Under the pieces are notes generated by a model. The model made no database searches, was not told where the DNA came from, and saw only the letters and a program-made list of their open reading frames with translations. The position numbers and the translations under genes were made by a program. From the NCBI RefSeq assembly GCF_914271545.1, contig NZ_CAJZAH010000001.1, positions 1,426,001 through 1,490,000 of the forward strand: 64,000 nt of DNA. Direction: 5' to 3'. Below are positions 51,793-60,066 of this stretch, piece after piece. The stretch comes from Cupriavidus respiraculi. GTDB taxonomy: Bacteria; Pseudomonadota; Gammaproteobacteria; Burkholderiales; Burkholderiaceae. Every line of letters starts with the position of its first letter. The first letter of the stretch is position 1.

Positions 51793-51830
51793 ACGATGGC
51801 TCGAGCGGTGCGAACCGCTCGGGCCATCGT
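51793..51830. terminator. Bidirectional terminator hairpin
   Basis: ACGATGGC-t-CGAGCGG (51793-51808) pairs with CCGCTCG-g-GCCATCGT (51815-51830) around a TGCGAA loop. The genes on both sides converge on it. Confidence 0.7.
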
Positions 51831-51884
51831 CGTCTTGCGGGTACGAGGCACGCAAAGCGTACCCGTTTCTGCGCGGGCCGCGCC

Positions 51885-53045
51885 TTACCGCCCGCCCCCG
51901 CCGCCGCCATCTTCGCCGGCCTGCCGCGGCAGGAATGCATCGCCCTCGGCGAGCGGCGCATGCCGGTACGTGGCCGGCGTGCGGCTCAGTTTCACGGGGG
52001 CGCCCAGCCCCCGGTACCCCCCTTCCATCTCCACCACCATCTCGCGATGCGCCGTATGCGGGTGCTGCAGCGCGTCCGCCACCGACAGCACCGGCGCGCA
52101 CGGCACGCCCGCCTGCACGAGTTCGTCGGCAAGCGCCTTGCCGTCCAGGCCCGCCATGCGCGCCTCCAGCTCCGCCTTCAGCGCGGCGCGGTTGACCGAG
52201 CGCGCGCCGGCCGTGGCGTAGCGCTCGTCGTCCGCCAGCGCGGGCACATCCAGATGGCCGCACAGGATGCGGAACTGCCGGTCGTTGCCGACCGCCAGGA
52301 AGATCGGATCGGTGGCGGTGGCCACCGTATCGTACGGATAGATATTGGGATGGGCGTTGCCGGTGCGCGTGGGCGTCTTGCCGCTCATGAACCAGTTGGC
52401 CGCATGCGGATGCAGCAGCGACAGGCCCGAGTCGTACAGCGCCGCCTCGACGAACTGGCCGCGGCCGCTGCGCGCGCGCTCCTGCAGCGCGAGCAGCACG
52501 CCGAGCGCGGCGTTCAGGCCCGTCACCATGTCCACCACCGGCAAACCCACGCGCAGCGGATCGCCGTCGGCCTCGCCATTGATGCTCATGATGCCGGCCA
52601 TCGCCTGGATGGCGGCGTCGTAGCCCGGCAGTCCCCCGAGCGGGCCGTCGGCGCCAAACCCCGACACGCGGCAATGGATCAGCCGCGGGAAGCGTTCCGA
52701 CAGCGTCTCGTAGCCCAGGCCCCATTTCTCCAGCGTGCCGGTCTTGAAGTTCTCCACCAGCACGTCGGCCTCGGCCAGCAGCGCCAGCAGGACTTCGCGA
52801 TCGGATTCCGCCGCCAGGTCCAGCCGCATCACCCGCTTGTTGCGGTTCAGCCCGAAATAGTAGGACGCCACGCCGTCCTTGAACGGCGGCCCCCAGGTCC
52901 GCGTGTCGTCCCCCTGCGGCGGCTCGATCTTCAGCACGTCGGCGCCATGGTCGCCCAGGATCTGGCCGCAGTACGGCCCGCCGAGAATGCGCGACAGGTC
53001 GACCACGCGGATGCCGGCGAGCGCGCCGGCGTTCGGTTGGGTCAT
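51885..53045 (-). CDS. CaiB/BaiF family CoA-transferase
   Basis: A 386-aa family III CoA-transferase: ALAGIRVVDLSRILGGPYCGQ at the N-terminus, ADVLKIEPPQGDDTRTWGPP, LNRNKRVMRLDL, LVENFKTGTLEKWG and CRVSGFGADGPLGGLPGYD. The catalytic Asp is expected in the LPGYDAAIQAMAG segment. It transfers CoA between carboxylic acids. The C-terminus ends in a Gly run. The start at 53045 has AGGAG. The Bug and acyl-CoA dehydrogenase genes upstream in the same direction suggest uptake, activation and oxidation of one acid. Confidence 0.93.
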   Translation of the reverse strand: MTQPNAGALAGIRVVDLSRILGGPYCGQILGDHGADVLKIEPPQGDDTRTWGPPFKDGVASYYFGLNRNKRVMRLDLAAESDREVLLALLAEADVLVENFKTGTLEKWGLGYETLSERFPRLIHCRVSGFGADGPLGGLPGYDAAIQAMAGIMSINGEADGDPLRVGLPVVDMVTGLNAALGVLLALQERARSGRGQFVEAALYDSGLSLLHPHAANWFMSGKTPTRTGNAHPNIYPYDTVATATDPIFLAVGNDRQFRILCGHLDVPALADDERYATAGARSVNRAALKAELEARMAGLDGKALADELVQAGVPCAPVLSVADALQHPHTAHREMVVEMEGGYRGLGAPVKLSRTPATYRHAPLAEGDAFLPRQAGEDGGGGGGR

Positions 53046-53115
53046 GACAGGCTCCTGGAGGTGTCGGATGGGTCGATGGTAACGAATCGCCGGCGCGCGC
53101 CGGAGCCGCAAGCGC

Positions 53116-54096
53116 TCAGTCCAGCTGCGCGCCGCTCTTCTGCACCACGCTGCGCCACTTGCCGACCTCGGCCTTGACGAAGTTGCCCAGTTGCTCGGGC
53201 GTGGTGGACGACGGCAGCTCGAGCCCCTGCGCCACCAGCGTCTTGCGCACCTCCGGCTGCGACAGCGCATCGGCGAAGGCGGCGTTCAGCCGTGCGATGA
53301 CCGGCTTGGGCGTGCCCGCCGGCGCCACCACCCCGAAGAACACCGACACATCGAACCCGGCCACGCCCTGCTCGGCCACGGTCGGCACGTCCGGCAGCGC
53401 CTGCGAGCGCTCCTTGGTGGTCACACCCAGCGCGCGTACCTTGCCGCTCTTGATGAACGGCAGCGCGGTCAGCACATCGGTAAACGTCATGCTGACCTGA
53501 CCGCCCAGCAGATCGTTCAGCGCGGGACCGGTGCCCTTGTACGGGATGTGCTGGAAGTCCGTGCCGGCCAGGTTGTTGAACAGCACGCCGGCCAGGTGCG
53601 ACGAGGCGCCGTTGCCCGACGAGGCATAGGTGAGCTTGCCGGGATGCGCCTTGCCGTAGGCGATCAGTTCGGCGATGTTCTTCGCCGGCACGGAAGGATT
53701 GACCACCAGTACGTTCGGCAGATGCCCCACCTGGATCACCGGCGCGAAGCTCTTGACCGGGTCGTAGTTGATCTTGCGGTACAGGCTCACGTTGATGGCC
53801 AGCGGCGCCGAGGTGCCGAACATCAGCGTGTGGCCATCTGGCTCGGCGCGCGCCACCACCTCCGCGCCGATATTGCCGCCGGCGCCGGCGCGGTTCTCCA
53901 CGATCACCGGCTGGCCCAGGCTGCTCTTGAGCGCGGCGGCCAGCGTGCGCGCCATCGCGTCGGTCGGGCCGCCCGGCGGGTAGGTCACCACCAGCATGAT
54001 GGGCTTGCTTGGAAAGTCCTTCTGCGCGACGGCGGGCGCGATGCCCACGCACAGGGTACAGGCGGCGATTGCCGCGATGCGATGCCAGATTGCCAT
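53116..54096 (-). CDS. Bug/TctC-family receptor
   Basis: A 326-aa receptor with signal peptide ending AVA (about residue 24), then KPIMLVVTYPPGGPTDAMAR, NRAGAGGNIGAEVVARAEPDG and HIPYKGTGPALNDLLGGQVS. It lies between the CoA-transferase (70-base gap) and the acyl-CoA dehydrogenase (65-base gap), all on the minus strand. The start at 54096 begins a clean signal peptide; the frame continues upstream without homology. It probably captures the acid handled by its neighbours. Confidence 0.91.
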   Translation of the reverse strand: MAIWHRIAAIAACTLCVGIAPAVAQKDFPSKPIMLVVTYPPGGPTDAMARTLAAALKSSLGQPVIVENRAGAGGNIGAEVVARAEPDGHTLMFGTSAPLAINVSLYRKINYDPVKSFAPVIQVGHLPNVLVVNPSVPAKNIAELIAYGKAHPGKLTYASSGNGASSHLAGVLFNNLAGTDFQHIPYKGTGPALNDLLGGQVSMTFTDVLTALPFIKSGKVRALGVTTKERSQALPDVPTVAEQGVAGFDVSVFFGVVAPAGTPKPVIARLNAAFADALSQPEVRKTLVAQGLELPSSTTPEQLGNFVKAEVGKWRSVVQKSGAQLD

Positions 54097-54161
54097 GATT
54101 GTCTCCACCCGGAATGTTTTAAAAATGGGGTACTGCTCGGTACGGTGCCGTTCGCGTCCGC

Positions 54162-55946
54162 TCAGAACACGGTGACGGTCTTCAGCGCGGCCGCGGTGCA
54201 GCCGGTGTCGCCAGCGCGCGGGTACACCGCTTCGGCAAGCCATGCCGGCTCACTCTCGCCCGCCAGCGGATCGCGCGGCAGCACGCGATGGGCCAGCACC
54301 AGTTGCGCCAGCCGCATGCGGCGCCGCGAGCCGATGCGCCCGGCTTCCCACGCCATCGCGGCGGCGCTGGTGACGTGATACAGCGCGGAGGCGGCCTGGC
54401 GTGCCAGCACGTCGCCATCGGCGCCGGCATCGGCGGCATGCTGGGCGAGGGCCTGGGCGCGCGTGATCGCCGTCGCGAAGGCGGCGCGCGCGTCGGCGTG
54501 CAGAGGGGCTTGCGCGAGCAGCGCATCCAGATGGGCGCGCAGCACGGGCAGCGCGCCTTCGCGGCGGATTGCCCGCAGCACGTCCAGCGCGACGATATTG
54601 CTGGTGCCTTCCCAGATCGAACCCAGATGCGCGTCGCGCACCAGCCGCGGATCGCTCCACTCCTCGATATAGCCGCAGCCGCCGCGCATCTCCATGGCGT
54701 CGCCGGTCACCTTGCGCGCATCGCGGCAGGCGCGGAACTTGATCAGCGGCGTCAGGATGCGCATCAGCGGATAGGCGTCGGCCTCGCCCAGGTCGGCGCG
54801 GCGCAGCGCCTCGGCGGTCTGGAACACCATCGTGCGGGCCTGCTCGGTGGGCAGGGTCAGCTTGAGCAGCTGGCGGCGCATCAGCGGCATGTCGGCCAGC
54901 CGCTTGCCGAAAGCACGGCGCTCGCGCGCGATGAACAGCCCTTCGGAGAGTGCGCGCCGCATCAGGCCCGCCGCGCGCACGCCGTTGGACAGGCGCGAAT
55001 TGTTGATCATGTCCGCCATCTGTACGAAGCCGCGGCCCGGCTCGCCCACCAGCCAGGCATGCGCGCCTTCGAGGCGGATCTCGCCGCTGGCCATCGAGCG
55101 CGTGCCCAGCTTGTCCTTCAGGCGGATGATGCGATAGTGATTGGCGCTGCCATCGGCCAGCGTGCGCGGCAGCAGGAACAGCGACACGCCCTTGATGCCT
55201 TCGGGCGCGCCCGCGGGACGGGCCAGCACCATCGCCAGCGCGGCGTCCGGGTTGGAGCAGAACCACTTGTCGCCCCACAGCCGCCAGGCGCCGTCGGCCG
55301 ACTCGGCCGCCTCCGCGCGCACCGCCTGCGTCGCGGTAGCCGCCACGTCGGAGCCCGCGCCCTGTTCGGTCATGAACATCGCGCCCTGGTACAGGTCTTC
55401 GAACACCTGGGTAGTCAGCGCGGGCAGGAAGCGCTCGACCAGCGCCGGGTCGCCGAACTTGCGCAGCGTGCGCGTCAGCGAATCGGTCATCGACAGCGGG
55501 CAGCACAGGCCAAACTCCGCCTGCACGAACAGATAGGTCAGCGCGTACTTGGCCGCGGGCGGCATCGGCGCCGGCCAGCCCAGCACGCCACCGCGATGGG
55601 AGGCGGCGGCCAGCCCGAACTCGGAGAACGCCACGCGCTCCAGTTCCACATAGGCAGGATGCTTGTCGATGCGCTGCGCATCGATGCCGGTACGGGTGCG
55701 GTACGACAGCTCCGGCGGGTGGTGGTCGGCGACATTGGCCAGCGTATCGAGCACGCCTCCGGCCAGCTCGCCCATGCGGTCCAGGTGCGGCAGCAGGTGG
55801 CGGTACAGATCGTCGGGCAGATAGAGCGGCAGCAAGGCGCCCAGGTCCGGATCGGTGGCGAACAGGTTGGCACCGTGCTGGTCGGGCACCGGGTGAGCCG
55901 CCTCGATGTCGTCTTGGGAAGGCAGGGGTTGGACGCTGGCAAGCAT
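54162..55946 (-). CDS. Acyl-CoA dehydrogenase, AidB-like
   Basis: A 594-aa flavoprotein of the longer AidB-type branch. MTEQGAGSDVAA and GDKWFCSNPDA mark the FAD/substrate region. RACRDARKVTGDAMEMRGGCGYIEEW and GSIWEGTSNIVALDVLR belong to the C-terminal helical domain; the latter stretch contains the usual catalytic-Glu area. An additional ~130-residue helical tail follows. It dehydrogenates an acyl-CoA, or, as proposed for AidB, acts in alkylation defence; context favours acyl-CoA. The start at 55946 has AAGGAGA. Divergent from the LysR gene. Confidence 0.9.
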   Translation of the reverse strand: MLASVQPLPSQDDIEAAHPVPDQHGANLFATDPDLGALLPLYLPDDLYRHLLPHLDRMGELAGGVLDTLANVADHHPPELSYRTRTGIDAQRIDKHPAYVELERVAFSEFGLAAASHRGGVLGWPAPMPPAAKYALTYLFVQAEFGLCCPLSMTDSLTRTLRKFGDPALVERFLPALTTQVFEDLYQGAMFMTEQGAGSDVAATATQAVRAEAAESADGAWRLWGDKWFCSNPDAALAMVLARPAGAPEGIKGVSLFLLPRTLADGSANHYRIIRLKDKLGTRSMASGEIRLEGAHAWLVGEPGRGFVQMADMINNSRLSNGVRAAGLMRRALSEGLFIARERRAFGKRLADMPLMRRQLLKLTLPTEQARTMVFQTAEALRRADLGEADAYPLMRILTPLIKFRACRDARKVTGDAMEMRGGCGYIEEWSDPRLVRDAHLGSIWEGTSNIVALDVLRAIRREGALPVLRAHLDALLAQAPLHADARAAFATAITRAQALAQHAADAGADGDVLARQAASALYHVTSAAAMAWEAGRIGSRRRMRLAQLVLAHRVLPRDPLAGESEPAWLAEAVYPRAGDTGCTAAALKTVTVF

Positions 55947-56094
55947 GGTGTCTCCTTCTCGTATGGACCTCGCCGCCATGAAAGGGGCCGGTCTCTCGTC
56001 GCTGCTGTGCCTGCATTATTCAAAGCGGGGCGATTCGTGTCTAATTCAATAATTGGCTTGGTCCATATATTTTTTGTATCGATAGGGAACGCCC

Positions 56095-57009
56095 ATGGAA
56101 TTCCGTCACCTCCGCTATTTCCTGGTCCTGGCCGAGGAATTGCACTTCGGCCGCGCGGCGCGGCGGCTCTCCATTTCCCAGCCGCCGCTGTCGCTCAATA
56201 TCCAGCAGCTCGAGGCCTCGGTCGGCGCCCGCCTGTTCGAGCGCGACAGCAAGGGCGTGCGGCTGACCGCCGCAGGCCGCGCCTTCCGCGAGTCCGCCAC
56301 CGCGCTGCTCGCGCAGGCGGAGGAGGCGCGACTGCTCGCGCGCGAGATCGAGGCCGGCGCGGTGGGCCGGCTGCGGGTCGGCTTCGTGGGCTCCATGCTC
56401 TACCGCGGCCTGCCGCAGCGGCTGCGCGAATTCCAGGCGCGCTACCCGGGCATCCAGGTCGCGCTGACCGAGCTGAACTCCCAGGAGCAGATCGACGGCC
56501 TGCTGCATGGCCGCCTGGACGCCGCCTTCATCCACACCGGCCGCGTGCCCGACGAACTGGCGACCCGGCTGATCCATAGCGAGCCCTTCGTCTGCTGCAT
56601 GCCGGAGGACCATCCGCTGGCCGGCCGGCGCACGATCAGGCTCACCGAGCTGCGCGGCGATCCCTTCGTGCTGTTCTCCCGCAAGGCGTCGCCCGATTAC
56701 TACACCCGCATCGTCGACATGTGCGCGGCCGAGGGCTTCTACCCGCAGGTGCGGCACGAGGTGCGGCACTGGCTGTCCGTGGTGTCGCTGGTATCGCAGG
56801 GAATGGGCGTGGCGGTGGTGCCGGCGGCGCTGCAGCGCTCGGCCATGGCGGGCGCGGCGTTCCGTCCGCTGGCCGGCTCGACCGTGCCATCGGAGGTGTA
56901 TTGCGCGTGGAAGGCACTGCCGGACCATCCGGCGCGCGACCATTTCATCGCCATCTTCGCGGCCGCGGCAAGAAAAAAGCCATCCGCCGGGGCGACGGAT
57001 GGCTCTTGA
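56095..57009 (+). CDS. LysR-type transcriptional regulator
   Basis: A 304-aa LysR protein starting MEFRHLRYFLVLAEELHFGRAARRLSISQPPLS, typical of the CatR/BenM-related branch. The effector domain starts near residue 92 (LRVGFVGSMLYRGLPQRL). It is divergent from the acyl-CoA dehydrogenase with 148 bases between starts, where AT-rich sequence (56040-56090) could hold its operator. It probably controls the acyl-CoA dehydrogenase/Bug/CoA-transferase run. The last 30 bases overlap a hairpin. Confidence 0.9.
   Translation: MEFRHLRYFLVLAEELHFGRAARRLSISQPPLSLNIQQLEASVGARLFERDSKGVRLTAAGRAFRESATALLAQAEEARLLAREIEAGAVGRLRVGFVGSMLYRGLPQRLREFQARYPGIQVALTELNSQEQIDGLLHGRLDAAFIHTGRVPDELATRLIHSEPFVCCMPEDHPLAGRRTIRLTELRGDPFVLFSRKASPDYYTRIVDMCAAEGFYPQVRHEVRHWLSVVSLVSQGMGVAVVPAALQRSAMAGAAFRPLAGSTVPSEVYCAWKALPDHPARDHFIAIFAAAARKKPSAGATDGS
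56972..57004 (-). terminator. Reverse-facing terminator-like hairpin in LysR 3' end
   Basis: AGCCATCCG (56978-56986) pairs with CGGATGGCT (56996-57004). On the minus strand the stem is followed directly by six T residues, so it would stop transcription running leftwards, antisense to the LysR gene. On the plus strand no T-run follows. It overlaps the final codons of the LysR gene. Confidence 0.5.
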
Positions 57010-57318
57010 GGACGCATTGGAACGGGGTGTTCAGCGTGTGCTTAGCTTAACGGCAGCATTGGCCCGATCCAATAACGCAAATACGGTAATTAGAGCCAAC
57101 CCTCGATTTTTGCCGGCCGTTTCCGGCACTTGGGCACCGGGCCTTCCCGCCAGCACGCCGCACTTGGACTGCCCCGGAATGCCCCGCAACCGCGCCAGGA
57201 TGCCGCCCTCCCGCCTTCGGCAAGGCCTGTTGCGCTACAATGCAAACGATTCTCATCTGCGTACCTGTTGCGCTCCGCCGGCGCAAGCCGGACGCCACCT
57301 CCACTGACCGGAAACCTC
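57010..57318. other. Intergenic region before feo operon
   Basis: 309 bases. Its only clear content is the Fur-box-like site with an overlapping -10 hexamer near 57236-57257. The remainder shows nothing I can name. Confidence 0.6.
57239..57257 (+). promoter_or_regulatory. Fur-box-like site
   Basis: AATGCAAACGATTCTCATC matches the classic Fur box well in its right half (GATTCTCAT) and partly in the left. A TACAAT -10-like hexamer (57236-57241) overlaps it. It lies about 60 bp upstream of feoA. Iron-dependent repression by Fur is expected. Confidence 0.7.
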
Positions 57319-57630
57319 ATGCGGTTGTCTGAACTGCCGCGGCGCACCGCCGCTGTCGTGCTGTCGGTCGACGACACCACGCCCAACGACCCAGTCGCCC
57401 GCCGACTGCGCGAACTCGGCTTCGTGCCCGGCGAAGCCGTGCAGATCATCGCCGTCGGCCCGTTCGGGGCCGACCCGCTGGTCGCCCAGGTCGGCTTTAC
57501 CCGCTTTGCGCTGCGCCGCGCCGAGGCAGCCCGCGTCGCGGTGGAGCCCGTTGCGGCCACCGTCGCCAGCCTCGCGCCCGCCGCCGACCCACGGGTCTCC
57601 GACGTTCCCCCGGCCAGGCGCACCGCCTGA
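57319..57630 (+). CDS. feoA: Ferrous iron transport protein FeoA
   Basis: A 103-aa small SH3-like protein. The core (about residues 1-75) has DPVARRLRELGFVPGEAVQI and QVGFTRFALRRAEAARVAV, as in FeoA. The final ~25 residues are Ala/Pro-rich and extra. FeoA assists the FeoB iron channel at the inner membrane. ATG 57319 is the start that begins the conserved domain; the frame upstream is open but unrelated. feoB follows after 27 bases. Confidence 0.92.
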   Translation: MRLSELPRRTAAVVLSVDDTTPNDPVARRLRELGFVPGEAVQIIAVGPFGADPLVAQVGFTRFALRRAEAARVAVEPVAATVASLAPAADPRVSDVPPARRTA

Positions 57631-57657
57631 ACGCCGCTCACGAGTCTTACGCCGAAC

Positions 57658-59517
57658 ATGTCCGTCGCCTCATCCCCGCCCGCCCTGCGCATCGCACTGG
57701 TCGGCAATCCTAATTGCGGCAAGACCGCGCTGTTCAACCGCCTGACCGGCAGCCGCCAGAAGGTGGCCAACTACGCCGGCGTCACGGTCGAGCGCAAGGA
57801 AGGCCATTTCGTCTCGCCGGGCGGCCGGCGCGTGCGCATCCTCGATCTGCCGGGCGCCTATAGCCTGCACGCGGCCAGCCTGGACGAGGCCATCACGCGC
57901 GACGTCTGCACGGGGCAGCGCCAGGACGAGCCGCCGCCCGACCTGCTGGTCTCCGTGGTGGACGCGACCAACCTGCGCCTGCACTTGCGCTTCGTGCTGG
58001 AGCTGCGCCGCCTCGGCCTGCCGATGGTGGTGGTGCTCAATATGAGCGACGCGGCGCAGCGGCGCGGCATCCGCATCGACCGCGACAAACTCTCGGCGGC
58101 GCTCGGCGTGCCCGTGGTCCAGACCGTGGCGGTCAAGCGCGGCGGCGCGGCCGCGCTGCTCGAGGTCCTCGACGGCACCCTGCCCGCCACCTCGCCCATC
58201 CTGGCCGGCGACGCCGGCCAGACCACCGACCTGCACCAGCAGGTCAACCAGCTGCTCGCCGCGGCCGTGGAGATGCCCGCGCGCACGGCCGAACTCGATG
58301 ACCGCATCGACCGCGTGGTGCTGCATCCGGTGTTCGGCCTGGCGCTGCTCGCCGTGCTGATGTTCCTGATGTTCCAGGCGGTGTTCGCCTGGGCCGAGCC
58401 GCTGATGGGCGGCATCGAGGCCGGTGTGGCCTTCGCGGGCGAGTGGATCGGCAACTTCCTGCCCGACGGCATGCTCAAGAGCCTGCTGGTGGACGGCGTG
58501 ATCGCCGGTCTGGGCAGCGTGGTGGTGTTCCTGCCGCAGATCCTGATCCTGTTTCTGTTCATCCTGACGCTCGAGGAATCCGGCTACCTGCCGCGCGCGG
58601 CCTTCCTGCTGGACCGCCTGATGATGGGCGCCGGCCTCTCCGGCCGCTCCTTCATTCCGCTGCTGTCGAGCTTCGCCTGCGCGATTCCCGGCATCATGGC
58701 CACGCGCACGATCCAGGACCCGCGCGACCGCCTCGCCACCATCCTGGTCGCACCGCTGATGACCTGCTCGGCCCGGCTTCCCGTGTACACGCTGCTGATC
58801 GGCGCGTTCATCCCCGAGCGCGCCGTGATGGGCCTGTTCAACCTGCAGGGGCTGGTGCTGTTCGCGCTCTACGTCGCGGGCATCGTCAGCGCGCTGATCG
58901 TCGCCTACGTGCTCAAGTGGTTCCGGCGCGGCGGCACCGACCACCCGCTGCTGATGGAGCTGCCCTCGTACCGCATTCCCAATCCGCGCGACATCGCGAT
59001 CGGGCTGTGGGAGCGCGCGCGCATCTTCCTGTCCCGCGTGGGCAAGATCATCCTCGCGCTGACCGTGCTGCTGTGGTTCCTCGCCACGTTCCCGGCGCCC
59101 CCGGAAGGCGCCACCCAACCGGCCATCGACTACAGCTTCGCCGGCATGATCGGCCGCGGCCTCGAAACGATCTTTGCCCCGGTGGGCTTCAACTGGCAGA
59201 TCTGCATCGCCCTGGTGCCCGGCCTGGCCGCGCGCGAAGTCGCGGTCGGCGCGCTGGCCACCGTCTATGCGCTGTCCGGCAGCGAGGACGCCGTCGCGGC
59301 CCAGCTGGCCCCGATGATCGCCGCGCAATGGTCGCTGGCCACCGCGCTCGCGCTGCTGGCGTGGTTCGTCTTCGCCCCGCAGTGCATTTCCACGCTCGCC
59401 GTGATCCGTCGCGAAACCAACTCGTGGAAGGTCATGGCGCTGTCGACGCTGTATCTCACCGGCCTCGGCTACCTGGCCGCCTTCGTCACCTATCGCGTCG
59501 CGCTGCTGTTCACCTGA
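57658..59517 (+). CDS. feoB: Ferrous iron transporter FeoB
   Basis: A 619-aa protein with an N-terminal GTPase: G1 GNPNCGKT (residues 16-23), G2 Thr in NYAGVTVE, G3 DLPGAYSL, G4-like LNMSDAA. A helical spacer follows (about 170-210), then a polytopic membrane part with two Gate regions (SGRSFIPLLSSFACAIPGIM and the later AAREVAVGALATV). It imports Fe2+ across the inner membrane, gated by GTP hydrolysis. It is shorter than the E. coli protein, as is common in beta-proteobacteria. The G4 motif reads NMSD rather than NxxD with Lys. Confidence 0.95.
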   Translation: MSVASSPPALRIALVGNPNCGKTALFNRLTGSRQKVANYAGVTVERKEGHFVSPGGRRVRILDLPGAYSLHAASLDEAITRDVCTGQRQDEPPPDLLVSVVDATNLRLHLRFVLELRRLGLPMVVVLNMSDAAQRRGIRIDRDKLSAALGVPVVQTVAVKRGGAAALLEVLDGTLPATSPILAGDAGQTTDLHQQVNQLLAAAVEMPARTAELDDRIDRVVLHPVFGLALLAVLMFLMFQAVFAWAEPLMGGIEAGVAFAGEWIGNFLPDGMLKSLLVDGVIAGLGSVVVFLPQILILFLFILTLEESGYLPRAAFLLDRLMMGAGLSGRSFIPLLSSFACAIPGIMATRTIQDPRDRLATILVAPLMTCSARLPVYTLLIGAFIPERAVMGLFNLQGLVLFALYVAGIVSALIVAYVLKWFRRGGTDHPLLMELPSYRIPNPRDIAIGLWERARIFLSRVGKIILALTVLLWFLATFPAPPEGATQPAIDYSFAGMIGRGLETIFAPVGFNWQICIALVPGLAAREVAVGALATVYALSGSEDAVAAQLAPMIAAQWSLATALALLAWFVFAPQCISTLAVIRRETNSWKVMALSTLYLTGLGYLAAFVTYRVALLFT

Positions 59518-59538
59518 AGCGGCCACCGCGCATTCACC

Positions 59539-59841
59539 ATGAGCCTGTACCAACTCGCCGAAACGCTGCTCGTCCCACTGATCGTGATCGCCTGCGCGAT
59601 CTCGGTCGCGGCGCGCTACATGCCGCGCACGCGCGAGCGCATCAAGGCGTCGCTGGCGGGCGCGCTCGGCGGCGGCACCGCCACCGGCTGGAAGGGCCGC
59701 ATGGTCGCGTGGCTCGCACCGAAGGGCGCGGCCGGCTGCGCGAGCGGGTGCGACAGCGGAGGCTGCAACACCTGCGGCTCCAACGAAACCGCCGGCGGGC
59801 AGCCCACGGAACAGACGGTGAAGTGGGTGCGCAAGCGCTGA
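59539..59841 (+). CDS. Cys-rich single-TM protein of feo operon (DUF6587-like)
   Basis: A 100-aa protein with one N-terminal membrane helix (about residues 8-27, AETLLVPLIVIACAISVAA), a basic amphipathic middle and a Cys cluster near residues 67-79 (CASGCDSGGCNTC). It starts 21 bases after feoB. It is not the winged-helix FeoC of enterics, but the position and four close cysteines suggest the same job: an iron- or redox-sensing accessory to FeoB. An iron-sulfur or metal site is inferred from the cysteines only. Confidence 0.75.
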   Translation: MSLYQLAETLLVPLIVIACAISVAARYMPRTRERIKASLAGALGGGTATGWKGRMVAWLAPKGAAGCASGCDSGGCNTCGSNETAGGQPTEQTVKWVRKR

Positions 59842-59901
59842 ATCGGCGGTGCGAGCGCTCCGCAGAAACGGGTACGCTCCGGCCCATCTCCCTCGATGAC
59901 C

Positions 59902-59935
59902 AAAGCCCTCGACCATGCGTCGAGGGCTTTTTTTT
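59902..59935 (+). terminator. Intrinsic terminator of feo operon
   Basis: A perfect 12-bp stem, AAAGCCCTCGAC (59902-59913) and GTCGAGGGCTTT (59919-59930), with a 5-base loop. The right arm's T residues continue to 59935, giving eight in a row. This is the strongest rho-independent terminator in the window. Confidence 0.92.
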
Positions 59936-60066
59936 GCAGGTGCAGCACGACAGGCCGACGCTTTCCGGTTAACGGTTATAAACAATCGAAAGCTTGCGAT
60001 TGCTAAAGTGCGCAGTCCCTCCCGGTGTCACCTTAGGCGCTCTTTCTGACGCTCAAGGAGAGCACC

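Noticed and set aside
56060-56080. GGTCCATATATTTTTT in front of the LysR gene as a fifth copy of the regulon palindrome
   Set aside because: Only the left half resembles it; the right GAAAC arm and the 19-bp partner are missing.
59940-60066. A type III secretion promoter box (TTCG-N16-TTCG or PIP type) upstream of the second F-box gene
   Set aside because: I looked for the paired TTCG motif and did not find it; the same search in front of the first F-box gene was also negative.
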